DNA of 64,000 bases from Gambelia wislizenii (taxonomy: Eukaryota; Chordata; Lepidosauria; Squamata; Crotaphytidae): contig JAUMIR010000005.1 in NCBI GenBank assembly GCA_030847615.1, positions 248,364,645 through 248,428,644 on the forward strand. Direction: 5' to 3'. Position numbers and translations under genes: made by a program. How positions within the stretch are numbered: the stretch's first letter is position 1; each line of letters begins with the position of its first letter. Of the stretch, positions 22,850-33,524 are shown one piece after another. Below the pieces are notes generated by a model. The model saw only the letters and a list, made by a program, of their open reading frames with translations. It searched no databases and was not told the DNA's origin.

Positions 22850-24128
22850 GAACTATGATAAGACATATTCTCCAACTGCAAAGCCAGAAAGTCTGAGAAT
22901 GGTTCTAGCTGTAGCAGTAAAAAGGAATTTAGTTGTAGAACATTTTGATTTTGAGACAGCTTACTTGAATGCGGTTCTGGATGAAGAAATATTTATGGAA
23001 CAGCCACAAGGTTTCGAAGAAAATGGTAGTCAGAGAGTATATAAATTAAAGAAAGCGTTGTATGGTTTAAAACAAAGTGCCAGAGCGTGGAATCTGTGCA
23101 TCAATGATGAGCTAGTTAAGCTAGGTTACAAGAGGAGCATTGCAGATGCTTGTGTTTATACAAAAGGAGACATAGTATTAGTGATTTATGTAGATGATTT
23201 GTGCGTAGCAGCAAAGTCAAAACAGGAAATTGAGTCAGTAAAAAGAGAATTGTCTAAGAAGTTTGTTTTGAAGGACTTAGGTGTATTGAAGTCTTATTTA
23301 GGTATTTGTGTTGAATGGACAGAAGAAGGACATTGTTTATTAAGTCAGAGAAATAAAATTGAAAGATTGATTGAAAAGTGTGGATTACAGAATGCAAAAA
23401 TAGTAAGAGCTCCAATGACAACTGGTTTTGTGTCTGAGAAAACAACTAGAGCGTTTGAGGACAAGACTTTCTTCAGAAGTATAATAGGATCTTTACAATT
23501 CATATCTTGCCATACCAGACCAGACATTTCTTATGCTGTAAATGTATTGTCTAGAAGGGTTAATGATCCAAAAATTGAAGACTGGACAGCGGTAAAACAT
23601 TTGTTGAGATATTTGAAAGGAACCGTAGATAGGAAATTGATAATAAGAAGCAGTAGTTCAGATCTAGATTGTTATGTAGACAGTTCATTTGCATCAGAAT
23701 TAGGAGACAAGAAGTCAGTTACAGGAATGATAATTAAATATAGTGAAAGTCCAATAATTTGGAGAAGTAGAAAACAAACTAATGTAGCGTTAAGCACAAC
23801 GGAAGCAGAATTCGCTGCTTTGAATGAGATAGTAAATGAGGTACAGTGGATTAAGCAATTGCTAAATGATTTAAATGAAAGTTACAAGATACCAGTGGAA
23901 ATTCTGGAAGATTCACAGTCATGCATAGCGATGGCTGAAACTGAAAGTTTGAAGAACAGAACAAAATATGTTGGTGTAAGATATCAAAATGTGCGAGACA
24001 TGGTTCAGAAGGGTGAAATAGAATTGAGATATATAGAAACACAACACAACATAGCAGATTTGTTCACAAAAGCATTGACAGCAGAAAAACATGAAAGGCT
24101 GACACAAATGGTTGGAATGACATTGTAA
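22835..24128 (+). pseudogene. Copia reverse transcriptase-RNase H
   Basis: The frame is open from about 22835; the first ATG is 22899, giving 409 residues. Motifs counted from that ATG: FDFETAYLNA (16-25, first catalytic Asp region), YGLKQSARAW, VIYVDDL (95-101, YVDD catalytic pair), TRPDISYAVNVLSR, then RNase H with DCYVDSSF (Asp261), TTEAEFAAL (Glu304), EDSQSCIAM (Asp338) and the copia C-terminal block TKYVGVRYQNVRD...IADLFTKAL. Catalytic residues are present, but the upstream frameshift separates it from the rest of Pol. Confidence 0.88.
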
Positions 24129-24150
24129 GACACATACAATATTTTATTTC

Positions 24151-24158
24151 GGAGGGGA
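24151..24158 (+). promoter_or_regulatory. Copia polypurine tract
   Basis: GGAGGGGA ends one base before the 3' LTR (TGTTAAGG at 24160). This is the expected place for the plus-strand primer. Confidence 0.8.
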
Positions 24159-24159
24159 T

Positions 24160-24834
24160 TGTTAAGGAAAATGCAACATGGGACATACAGTGAAAGAAAT
24201 AAAATATGTATGTGAAAGTCACAATGACTAAGCAAGAGCAATTATGGGGCTACACAGGTGAAACTGCTAATGTAATCTAGAAGGCCTGAGAGCCAAGGAC
24301 AGAGGTACTGAATGCAGATTGGAAACACCTGAGAATCATTAAGTGTACAAGGTGAAATGTTGAAATACATGGGTTGGTCTTAAGCATGGGTGGAACTACA
24401 TGGACCAATCAGAATGGAAGTACACACCCACTGGGTGGAAACTAACTAGTGGGTGGTGATAAACGATGGCTATAAAATTGCAATGTTTGCCAATGTATTG
24501 TGGTTGGGTAGAGGTGGAGTAGTTTGGAGATATTGTGGAGTAGTGTGTAGAGATTGTGATTTGTTGGCCATATAGTATATTTATATAGAAGAATAAAGTA
24601 GGTTTTATATAAAACTACTGAGTTGCCTGGGTGATTCCTGGAGACGTTTTGGAGACACCTGGAGAAGAGTGAGAAGGCTTGGAGAGTTTGTCAGGATCTT
24701 CAGCCTATTCTCTGAAACTCTGCTGCTTTGGAGAAAAGCATTAACCACTGATCTAAGCTGGTTGGCTCTGCTGCATAAAAAGGTGGTGAGTTTGAGCCAG
24801 AGGTGAAGGGCTACAACTCCCATCATCCCTGACA
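24160..24834 (+). repeat. Copia 3' LTR (675 bp)
   Basis: Same length, ends and internal signals as the 5' LTR, with no difference seen by eye. Confidence 0.95.
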
Positions 24835-25067
24835 GATAATCAGTTTCATCCAAGACCACTTGGAGTTGAAGAACAACTGCCCTCTCGATCACTTTGCTCA
24901 AGAATGGTAACATAGAAACTGGCCTATAGTTGTTCATGTCCAGGGGGTCCAGGGAAGGTTTTTTCAGGAGCAGCCTAACCACCGCTTCCTTTAAACAGGA
25001 TGGAACACACCCTTCCCTAAGGGATGCATTGATGATGTCCTTAAGGAACACCATCAAGGCACACACA
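24835..25067 (-). repeat. 233-bp L2 duplication, right copy
   Basis: It begins at the base after the 3' LTR (GATAATCAGTTTCATCC) and continues into the rest of the L2 5' half past the (CA)n tract. It is identical by eye to 19274-19506. Together they flank the whole copia element as a very long direct repeat in place of a ~5-bp target duplication. Confidence 0.9.
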
Positions 25068-25391
25068 CACACCCCGGATGGCCAGCCATGAAGGGCAAGG
25101 ATCGAGAGGACAGGTCGTCTTCCTCACTCTACCAAGTAGCTTGTCCACATCCTCGGTACTCACAGATTGAAATTGATCCAGTAAACTTACATCAACGGAG
25201 TTGCTGGACACCTCATCAATTGTTTATGTCAAAATACTGGCATCTAAGTTGGCTCTTATCCGAGAGATTTTATCTGCAAAGTAGTTGTTAAATGCATCAC
25301 AGCAGGCTGTTGTTGGGTTAAGCAATGGGTTCTGCGCAGGTATAACCTGCGTCATCTCCCTTACCACCCTAAACAGCTCTGCTGGATGGGA

Positions 25392-26570
25392 CTATGCAGA
25401 CGCAATATGTGCAGAGGAGAAGGATCTCTGCGCTGCACGTATTGCCTCTTGATAGGACCGAAGAAAGTTCCTATGTTGAGTCCTGTTGGTTAAGAGTCGA
25501 GTTTTCCGCCAGTTGCGCGCTAGTCGTTGTCCAACCCACTTCATTTTCCTAAGCTCTGAAGTATACCATGGCTTACAGTTAGGAGCAGGTTGGAAAGGAT
25601 GCTTGGGAGCGATCGTGTTGATAGCCTTGGTAAGATCGGTGTTCCAAGTATTAACCAAAGCTTCGACAGGGTCACTGGCATTACCAACCATTAAACCCTC
25701 CAAGGCTTTTTGGAATCCTATTGGTCCCATTAGCCTTCGGGGGCAGACCATTCTAATGGGTCCACCACCCCCGGTGGAGCGGGAAGAGACTCTTAGTTCA
25801 GTCTTGACCACGAAATGATCCGTCCATGACAATGCGGTGGTTTTAATAACCGCTGCCCACAGATATTCCTGTTCCGTATTGAAGACCGCATCGAGAGTAT
25901 GACCCGCACAATGTGTGGGCCCAATGACCAATTGGGATAGGCCCATGTTTGTCATGGTTTCCATGAACTCCCGAGCCACACCAGCCAGATTTGTCAAGCT
26001 GGTCTCGAGTGGAATGTTGAAGTCGCCCAAAACTAAAAGTCTGGGCGACTCCAACAGCAGCTCTGAGACCAGCTGTGTCAGCTCGGTTAGGGAGTCTGCT
26101 AAACAACGGGGTGGTCAGTATACTAGGAGAATCCCCAAACTATCCCTGGTCCTCAGGCTAAGGTACATACACTCAAAGTGGACTGTGTTTCAGACAGGTA
26201 TCCTGGTCAAGGTCAGATTGTTCTTATAAACCAGAGCCACTCCGCACCCCCCTGCCCACTTCCCCTCACCTGCTCACTGAGAGAACACCCCGCTGGGAGG
26301 GCCTGCACCCATGTGACAGCACTATCCTCTCCCAGCCAGGTTTCTGTGAAGCAGGCCAGGTCGGCATCCTCATCCAAAAGAAGATCGTAAATAATGTGAG
26401 TTTTTTTTCTTAACCAACCTGGCATTGCAGAGAAACAAAGTAAGGTTCTGTGGAATGGTTGGTACGTTCTCCAATCCATTCCAGGAAAAAGTTGAACTGA
26501 AGGTGGGATAGCGAACAAGCCTTCTTTTGTAACATCTGTTCACTCTGTTCTGACCATACCTCCCTTTCCC
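25392..26570 (-). pseudogene. L2 ORF2 endonuclease region, frameshifted
   Basis: Two overlapping minus-strand frames carry the endonuclease. The upstream frame (26518-26213) has NARLVKKKTHIIYDLL and DLACFTETWLGED. The downstream frame (26054-25392) has LLVLGDFNIPLETS, THCAGHTLDAVF and WTDHFVVKTEL, the metal-binding and catalytic blocks of apurinic-type endonucleases in LINEs. The frame change between them lies between about 26210 and 26055. A TAG follows HIASA and a TAA lies about 170 bases further on, so the link to the RT is also broken. Confidence 0.8.
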
Positions 26571-26577
26571 CAGCACA

Positions 26578-26757
26578 ACTCTAATTTGTTGGAATCTTGG
26601 GGTTTGTACTCTGGTGAAGCACTAGATAAACTCTCTGGGAGAGAATTAGAATACACCTCCCTAGACTGCAGATCTCAGGATCCCCATAGGATGGAACCAT
26701 GGCAGTTAAAGTGAAATCACAGTGCTATATTTGTGTAGTGTGAAAGGGCCCAGGGAA
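26578..26757 (-). mobile_element. hAT-like MITE
   Basis: It contains 'GGGCCCTTTCACACTACACA' (minus strand), 'AGCACTGTGATTTCACTTTAACTGCCATGG' in short form, and a 'GGTTTGTACTCTGGTGAAGCACTAG' block. The same series occurs at 43.66-43.86/44.47 kb and 53.29-53.42 kb. It has no coding capacity and abuts the L2 5' end. Confidence 0.5.
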
Positions 26758-29597
26758 TGGGGTGCCATCTTATTCTTTGCCTGAGGCAGCAAAATACTTT
26801 CGGCCACCCCTACTTCATGCCAGCCAGCAGTTTAAACAGTGACATGATGCAAGATTATTTGCATTTCTAATTGAATGCTAAAAGTTTGTTTTTTAAAAAC
26901 AAAAGCAGCTGAGATGCAAAGTGTTGTATAAACTAAACCTATGCAGACAGGAGTCTGCAGTCACAGCAGAGTCCAATGAAGATGCATAGGATTCAGAGCT
27001 TGCTAACTTTGTCCTTCTGGATAACAACTCCCAGAACACTCTAGCCGTCGCTGGCTTGGTGATTCCAGGAGTTTTGTTCCAAAAGTAAATTTTCTAAAAG
27101 CAATTTTTCTCCAAGACTGAGTTAAAACCAGAAGTTGGGTGTTGTAGTCCAATAGAGTAACATTGCCATTGTTTGGGTTAAAGTGTGAGATAGCTAGTGA
27201 TGAAAAATACTTCTGCCTGATACTATTGAACAGCAACTGCCAGTCAGAGTAGACGATACTGGGCTGGATGGGCCAGAATCTGACTTTATCATATAAGCCA
27301 GTTTCCCACACTGGATTGCATGGTATTTAATTGGTATTTCTATTTCACTTGCTCTCTCCTCCCCTCTGCTGCACCCATTCTGTTTGTTTATTTATGGTCA
27401 TGCTTATCTGTAGCCTATGTCTAAAACCAATAACATTTGGTTTGATGTATATCACCTCAAGGTTGGGAGTGGATTGCACAGTAAGCATGATAAAACCATC
27501 ATTGATCTTATTACTATAAGTCATGATAGAGCTACAGCTCATCTCATTTACTCCTCCTTTGCAATAACATAATATAGATAAGGGGTGGAAATTATGCAGC
27601 CTTCCAGGTGCTGTTAGACTATAAATCCTAGCTATACTAGTCAGCATCTTCTAAGATGAGGAATGCTAGGAGCTGCAGTTCAACAACTTCTGGAGAACCA
27701 CGTAATTCCCAGCCTTCATACACAAGAACAATGAACTTTTTTTTTGGAAACTGCTCTTCACCAATCTAACACCCTTCAGATGTGTTAGACTATAGCTCCC
27801 ATTATCCCCACCCAGCACCAGTTTAGAGGAGGAGGCTGCATTACACCCACAACCATAAGTGATTGCAAGCAGGGGCTGGAGGGACAGTGAGTTAGACTGT
27901 AGTTAGGATGAAATTCTAGTTTGAAATAAAATCTCACAGTGACACACAATGTGATGCTGTGGAGTAGGGTAGGCAAGATGCTGGCTGCAGATTCTGTTGG
28001 ACTGCAACTCCCACCAGTTCCTTAACCAACATAGCTGATAGCAAGGGATGAAGAGAACTGCAGACTCACAACATCTGGAAGGCCACAGGGGTTTTCTGAC
28101 ATTGTTCCAAGGCTACATAAGGTTATCCACTTGTGCCATTTCACACAAGACAAAACACTCAAACACACTTGGCTTGGGATCTTATTGCTGGACAATACTG
28201 GAAACTTTGAGGGGGATGACTTATTGAATCTGTCACACAAGTGCCAAAATGTAGACCTCATGGCTGAGCTAAATAAAACTTTGGTCTACTTTTTAAAGTT
28301 TCTAGCCCTTATCCCTGCATGGCTGTGTTAAACTGCTCAATCTGGTCGCTCTTTGGCTCCAAATGCTAATATTTTCTCTCTAAGGGTACAATACAGACAG
28401 CCAGGCCTGCATATACCCCATGTTATCCAAGAGTTTGCCACCTGACAACATGATGTCCATGATCCAACAGAGTGAAGGCTGTTGAAACCAACTGTCTTAA
28501 GCACACTTAATTCTGAGTCAGACTGTGGAGGATGCCTGAAAAGAGCCTTTGGATCTCTTTTTAATTATAACATTGCTCCCTGCTCAAGGGTGTTTATAAC
28601 ACTGATAAAACATAATCCACTAAAGGCCTCAGTAGGCTGGAAGAAGGGTTAGACAAATTAAAAATAAAAGGACACTGCTGATCACCAGTCACCAAAATAG
28701 AACCACCATAAAAACGTCTTACATTCTGCACATATCTACCTTACCTCTTAGAAAATGATCTAAAAACAGCTTTAGAGGACTTCAGATTTTCAGGGCTAGC
28801 AATAAAATAAGCCGTGCTGGGTCACGAGAAAAATAAAAACTCAAAACCTATGGTCAGAGAATATTTGGACTTGAACCAATTAAATATGCAAAACATTGTA
28901 AGCAAGAGTTGGACAGCAGCAATCCAGAATTCAGAGCCTGGAGGGGGAGGGGGATGACTCTTTTAGACTACAGTCCCCAGAATCCTCCAGCCAGGTTGGG
29001 AGTCACAGTCCAAAAGAATAACTTTTCCAAGCACTAGACATAATTCTCTCCGATTGTTGTTTCTTGTAGTTTTTTTCTTTTAAAATCATTAACCAAGTTG
29101 GAAACCATACAGCCCACCAGATATTACTGGACTGCAGCTCCCAGCATTCTTTACCATTGGATATGCTAACTAGGGAAGAGCTCCATGGTTCCTTTAAGCC
29201 TCTGTATATTCCTGGACAAGAGTCAGAGAATGGTGATATATTTGCAAGGGGATAGCAAAGAAGCTGGTGTAATCGTGTCCTTGAAAGGAAACAGGGATAG
29301 GATCTTGATCCTTTACAGGGAAGAGGGGAAACTTGATGAGGAGCTCTGTGAAAGTAAAAAACTCACAACTAGTTCCATGCCCTGGAGTTGGTAATTAAAC
29401 CAACAGTGCTCCCAAGTTTTACATCTAGAAAATGAACATCCTATTCCAAGAGCCACTGGTGTTGTCTTGCTCCAATAAATGAAAGCATATACTTTCATCC
29501 ATCCTTGTAAAGCCATGTTTAAAAACTCTGTATAAACAAACAGCCTTACCCATTTATTTCTTTTCCCAGCTTCTGTGACTATTTGTTTTGTTGACAT
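26758..29597. other. Intron; MITE debris, no gene
   Basis: Recurrent fragments such as 'actgcagctcccagcattct' and 'ggactgcaactcccaccag' (27000-28060, 28930-29160) are remnants of reptile non-autonomous DNA transposons. No exon-like or intact element was recognised. Confidence 0.45.
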
Positions 29598-29598
29598 A

Positions 29599-29929
29599 GG
29601 ACATTTTCAGACAGGCAAAAATCGCTCTTTGCCGTGCGAGCAGCCTCCCGAAACTGCTGCGCGGCAAGGGTCTTCTTCGGACGACGCTGTGCCTCTGGCG
29701 AAACCGTCTGTGTCACTTCCGTGAAGCTTGGGACGGCTCCGCGTCATATTTCAATCACGGGCAGCCTCCGTGCTTGAAATATGACGCGGAGCCGTCCCAA
29801 GCTTCACGGAAGTGACACGGACGGTTTCGCCAGAGGCACAGCGTCGTCCGAAGAAGACCCTTGCCGCGCAGCAGTTTCGGGAGGCTGCTCGCGCGGCAAA
29901 GAGCGATTTTTGCCTGTCTGAAAATGTCC
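29599..29929. mobile_element. Palindromic MITE, ATA/TTA-flanked
   Basis: A 331-bp foldback element. The two arms (about 165 bp each) are reverse complements with only about three mismatches by eye and meet at a short spacer (about 29756-29768). Ends are GGACATTTTCAGACAGGCAA and its complement. Flanks are ATA on the left and TTA on the right, suggesting a 3-bp target site. The interior is GC- and CpG-rich, unlike its surroundings. No ORF. The ends match six other elements in the window. PIF/Harbinger affiliation is inferred from the 3-bp target sites. Confidence 0.85.
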
Positions 29930-30289
29930 TTAGTTAAGACAGCAGAGAAACACAGCTAATCAGCAGTAGTGAGATGTCACTGTGAAAAGTGATTGTGCTT
30001 GGATACCCCACCCAAAGCAGTGGATGAGGTGTCAGCAACTGGTAGACTCTGTGATAAATCTGCCCCACCAATTGCCACCCTTAGAGTCAAAAGAAGCAAT
30101 TATGGATGAGGAATCCATAAAACTTGATAAAAGGCTATGAAACAGCACTACATGTTATATTAAAAGACAGTGCTTGCTAACTTTGAGGCAGAACTCTGCC
30201 TAAAATAACTTTTATACCACAGGTTTCTCCCAGGAAAACATCTAGAACATGGATAATAGCCGGTGCCCTTCAAGCAGGAGCAGAGTGCC

Positions 30290-30405
30290 TTTGGTTTTCT
30301 GTGGGTTTTTTTCTCACAGCTGTGAGGCTGTGTTCTGGAAGAGTTTATTCCTGACGTTTTGCCTGCATCTGTGGCTGAGTGCCTTTCTCACAGCACAAAG
30401 TTAAC
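30290..30405 (-). repeat. Penelope-like 3' tail fragment
   Basis: On the minus strand it reads ...CAGCCACAGATGCAGGCAAA|ACGTCAGGAATAAACTCTTC and CAGAACACAGCC, the same series as the Penelope-like tail at 51.29-51.35 kb. The hammerhead core block here is degraded (GGCACTC in place of CTGAAGA). Confidence 0.6.
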
Positions 30406-30569
30406 CACAGCAGCACCCCAAATACCTTAGGGAGGGCCTTCTCAGAATGGGTATGATCTCTAAGCACTCTTGACCCTGAGCACCTCTCCTAGGTAAATTG
30501 AGCACTAGGTGAAGCTGGTTATAGATGAAAAGTTCTGAGCAACGGAAACAAATAAAAGTGGACTAGTAG

Positions 30570-30790
30570 TACAGATAGACCCCCTCCCCCAATAGCCATG
30601 GGACCTGTATAAGTGGATTCACTTATCCGTGTCTGAAAAAATATGGTCTGTCTAGGCATTTTCTACCACAACTCTATGGTATGCTTGGACTTGAAGTCAT
30701 TTATTTTAACAGGGTTCGCTATTACCCATGGTTTCCTGTATCCATGGTAAATCTGGGAACCTATCTCCTGTGAATACAGGGATCTATCAG
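30570..30790. mobile_element. Tigger-like MITE, degraded
   Basis: It shares 'GTCTAGGCATTTTCTACC', 'CTCTATGGTATGCTTGGACT' and 'TCTCCTGTGAATACAGGGAT' with the intact copy at 41716-41966. Terminal repeats are eroded. Confidence 0.6.
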
Positions 30791-30852
30791 CACCTCTAAG
30801 CCAGCCTAGGGTCTGCACAGGGCCTGGGGGGAGGGGGTTCAGTGCCATCCTT

Positions 30853-30947
30853 GAAAAATGGGGGTGTTGGCTAAAATTGGAAAGAAAGGACTCATTGGGT
30901 TCACTGGGGCCTCTCTTTCCAACTTTAGCCAACATTCCCATTTTTTC
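30853..30947. repeat. Short inverted repeat (hairpin)
   Basis: Left arm TGAAAAATGGGGGTGTTGGC... (30853-30889) and right arm CCTCTCTTTCCAACTTTAGC... (30910-30947) are complementary over about 37 bp with about five mismatches and a 20-bp loop. It may be a small foldback transposon remnant; transcription is unknown. Confidence 0.6.
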
Positions 30948-31294
30948 AGATAAAAAAAAACCACATTTTCCAACCAAAACCACCCTCCAGAAGGCTTTTA
31001 AAACATTAAAAGATACTGTTTAAAATGGTGCCTGACTGCAAAGGTGCAGATGAGGCCTTGAGGAGGAGTGACAAATTGGTCAGTGCAACCAGGGCATGAC
31101 CACCCCTGCTGTAAGCACATATCATGCCTTTCCTCTGAAAATGTCTGATGCAGGATACAGAGATAGAAACTTAGGAAGCTTCAGAAATCCTTGGTTCAAC
31201 TAACCCAGTATTGTCCAATCTAGCTGGCAGCCATGGCTCCAGGGTTACAGGTAGGATTGTTTCCTAGCTCTACCTGGAGATCCTTAGTATTCCC

Positions 31295-31365
31295 TGATGG
31301 TCTCCCATTTGAGTATTAACCAGGCCCAATCCTCCTTAGTTTCAAAATCGAATGAGACCGGGTGT
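31295..31365 (-). repeat. 5S rRNA-derived SINE fragment
   Basis: 'GGTCTCCCATTTGAGTATTAACCAGGCCCAATCC...TTCAAAATCGAATGAG' is, on the minus strand, the same 5S rRNA segment as in the SINE at 8.5 kb, more diverged. The tail was not seen. Confidence 0.6.
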
Positions 31366-31405
31366 ACAAGGGGAAGGGAGGGTGGTAATTCAGGATGGTA
31401 CCATT

Positions 31406-31640
31406 ACAGCCAGCATGGTGTAGAGGTTTGAACACTGGACTACAACTCCAGAGACTGGAGCTTGAATCCCTGCTGAACCACTGAAACCCACTGGGTGACT
31501 TTGGGCAAGTCACACTCTCTCAGCCTCAGAGGAAGACAAAGGCAACCCCTCCCCCGAACAAATCTTGCCAAGAAAACTTTGTGATAGGCTCGCCTTAGGG
31601 TTGATATAAGTCTGGAATGACCTGAAAGCACACAACAAGA
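31406..31640 (+). repeat. Sauria SINE
   Basis: tRNA-like head 'CAGCCAGCATGGTGTAGAGG', 'TTGGGCAAGTCACACTCTCT', and BovB-like tail 'GGTTGATATAAGTCTGGAAT' then 'GACCTGAAAGCACACAACAA'. Confidence 0.85.
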
Positions 31641-31649
31641 ACATGTTCT

Positions 31650-31843
31650 GAGAAAGAGCATGGTGTAGTAAGTGTGTGTGTATGACTAGGGCTCCACAGA
31701 AACCCACTGGCTGACCTTGGGAAAGTCACACACTCTTAGCCCAAGAAAACGGCAAAAACAAACCCACTTTGAACAAAACTTGCCAGGAAAACCCTATGAT
31801 TGGGTCACCCTGAGTCAGAGATGACTTGAAGGCCCACAACAAT
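31650..31843 (+). repeat. Sauria SINE, internally deleted
   Basis: A second tandemly placed copy with a shortened head ('GAGCATGGTGTAGTAAGTGT'), 'GACCTTGGGAAAGTCACACA' and tail 'GAGTCAGAGATGACTTGAAG' before 'GCCCACAACAA'. Confidence 0.8.
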
Positions 31844-31849
31844 CTCTGA

Positions 31850-31995
31850 TATGTTGACAACAATCCTGTGAGATGGGTTAGAGTAAGAGATGGGCACTAG
31901 CCCAAAGTCACCCAGGGAACTTCAGGCTTGCAGACAGTGGGGATTTGGATCTTTGGTCTCTCATCCTTTTAGTCCTCTAACCAGTAAACATGCTG
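31850..31995 (-). repeat. MIR/CORE-like SINE fragment
   Basis: 'CCTGTGAGATGGGTTAGAGT', 'GCCCAAAGTCACCCAGGGAA' and 'GGGATTTGGATCTTTGGTCT' read as the complement of a MIR-like tRNA SINE, including an antisense B-box region. Confidence 0.55.
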
Positions 31996-33524
31996 GCACC
32001 ACCACTACTACATTTCTAAGAGTAAGAAAGCAGTATTCCTAAAGGGCCTTGGCACCTTTGCTCTGAGGATTGGTTATACAAGCAACTAATGGGTCACACC
32101 CGTTGGCAAACCCAGGGGGAAATACATCACCTGATGGCTAATATAGAAATCAAATAGACTACATAATTGGAAGTAGAAGATAGAAAAGCTCCATTCACTC
32201 TGCAAAAACAAGACCAGGAGAAGATTGTGGCACAGAGCATGAACTATGAATATCAAAAATTAGAGCAAAGCTAAAGAACACTAAACCAGCCATCATGCTG
32301 AAATACAACCTGAAGAACATCTCCATAAAATTTAAAGGTAATGTGAAAAATAGATTTCCACTATTGAGTCTAATTGACTGGGAGCCAGAAGAACTCTGGA
32401 CTGAAGCCAGGGAGTTTTCAGGGAGGAATGCAAAAAGACACTATCTATAGCCAAAAAGAAAGAGGAGTCTCAGTGGATGACATATGAAACCCTTCCTTCA
32501 AGTAGGTAAAGACAAACAAGAAGCAAAAGTAAAAGGTAACAGAAACAGAATCAGAACTCTTAATGCAGCTGTTCAACAACTTGTTCACAGGGACAAGGAG
32601 AACTACTATAATAATCAATGCAGAGAAACAGAAGGTGACAACAACAACAACAACGAAGAACAAGAGACCTCTTCCACAAGATCCAAAAATCAAAGGGAAA
32701 TTTAAACCAAGAGTGGGAATGCTCTACAACAAGCAGGGGAACTACTGTACATAACCAAGTAGAAATTTAAGAAATGATAGAAACAATACATGGAAGAAAA
32801 GAGATGCAAGGATGACAGATTCATTTGAGGAAGAACCATATGAAGACAAACCTCCAATTTTAGAAAGTGAAGTGGAAGCTGCATTCAGAGTTCATGGGAG
32901 AAATAAATCACCAGGAAAAAATTGCCAATAGAGCTACTTCAAACTACAAAGACAGAATCTAGTCTAGTTCTAACTAAAAGCTGTCAACAAATATGGAAAA
33001 CAAAAGAATGTCCCACGGATTGGAAATGGTGAATATACATTCCAGACCCCCAAAAAGGGGACACCAGGAATTGCAGTAACCACAAGACCATTGCATTATT
33101 TTGCCATGCAAACACAGTGATGCTCAAAATTCTACAAGAAAGGCTTTTTCCAATATGTGGAGTGAGAAATGTCAAAAGTCCAAGCTGGGTTCAGGGAAAG
33201 AAGAGGATCATATGCAAACCTACATTAATGGTGTACACCAAAGAATTTCAGAAGAAAATCACCCTGCGCATTATAGATTATAGTAAAGCCATTGATTATA
33301 TAGATCATGAAAAACTATGGATGGCTCTTAAATGAAGGGAGTATGCCACAACATTTGATTCTCCTGATGAATCTGTCCTCAGGACAAGAGGCTACTGTTA
33401 GCATAGAATATGGAAAAATGGAATGGTTTCCAATTAGCAAGGCAAGGTTGCATTTTATCACCCTATCTGTTTAACCTGTATGCTGTTACATAACTTTAAA
33501 GCAGACAACGATGAGATTGAAATA

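Larger units (their letters stand above)
19507..24834 (+). mobile_element. Ty1/copia LTR retrotransposon, 5,328 bp
   Basis: Complete LTR-to-LTR structure: 5' LTR 19507-20181, PBS 20183-20197, gag-protease frame, broken integrase, RT-RNase H frame, purine tract GGAGGGGA at 24151-24158, 3' LTR 24160-24834. The domain order (protease, integrase, reverse transcriptase, RNase H) is that of Pseudoviridae-type copia elements, not gypsy. The two LTRs look identical over 675 bp, so insertion was recent. Coding is broken by two single-base frame changes and a deletion in integrase. It lies in a minus-strand L2 and, by inference, antisense in RERG intron 1. Confidence 0.93.
17797..26577 (-). mobile_element. 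L2 LINE interrupted by copia element
   Basis: A minus-strand non-LTR retrotransposon of the L2 clade. Excluding the copia insertion and one copy of the 233-bp duplication, it is about 3.2 kb. On the minus strand an AP-endonuclease region comes first (26520-25390: FTETWL, LVLGDFNI, GHTLDAVF, WTDHF). A linker with stop codons follows, then reverse transcriptase (19505-18042) and a 3' UTR ending in GGGGCGGGGTATAAATAATT and AT-rich triplets (17840-17797). A (CA)n tract (25061-25072 on the plus strand) lies inside the coding region and shifts the frame. In-frame stops lie just after HIASA (about 25391) and near 25220. The copy is therefore dead but young-looking. It is in the same orientation as RERG. 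Confidence 0.85.

Noticed and set aside
24605..25072. Fusion gene joining copia LTR sequence to L2 reverse transcriptase
   Set aside because: The minus-strand frame simply reads from L2 through the junction into the antisense LTR; there is no sign of selection or a promoter for it.
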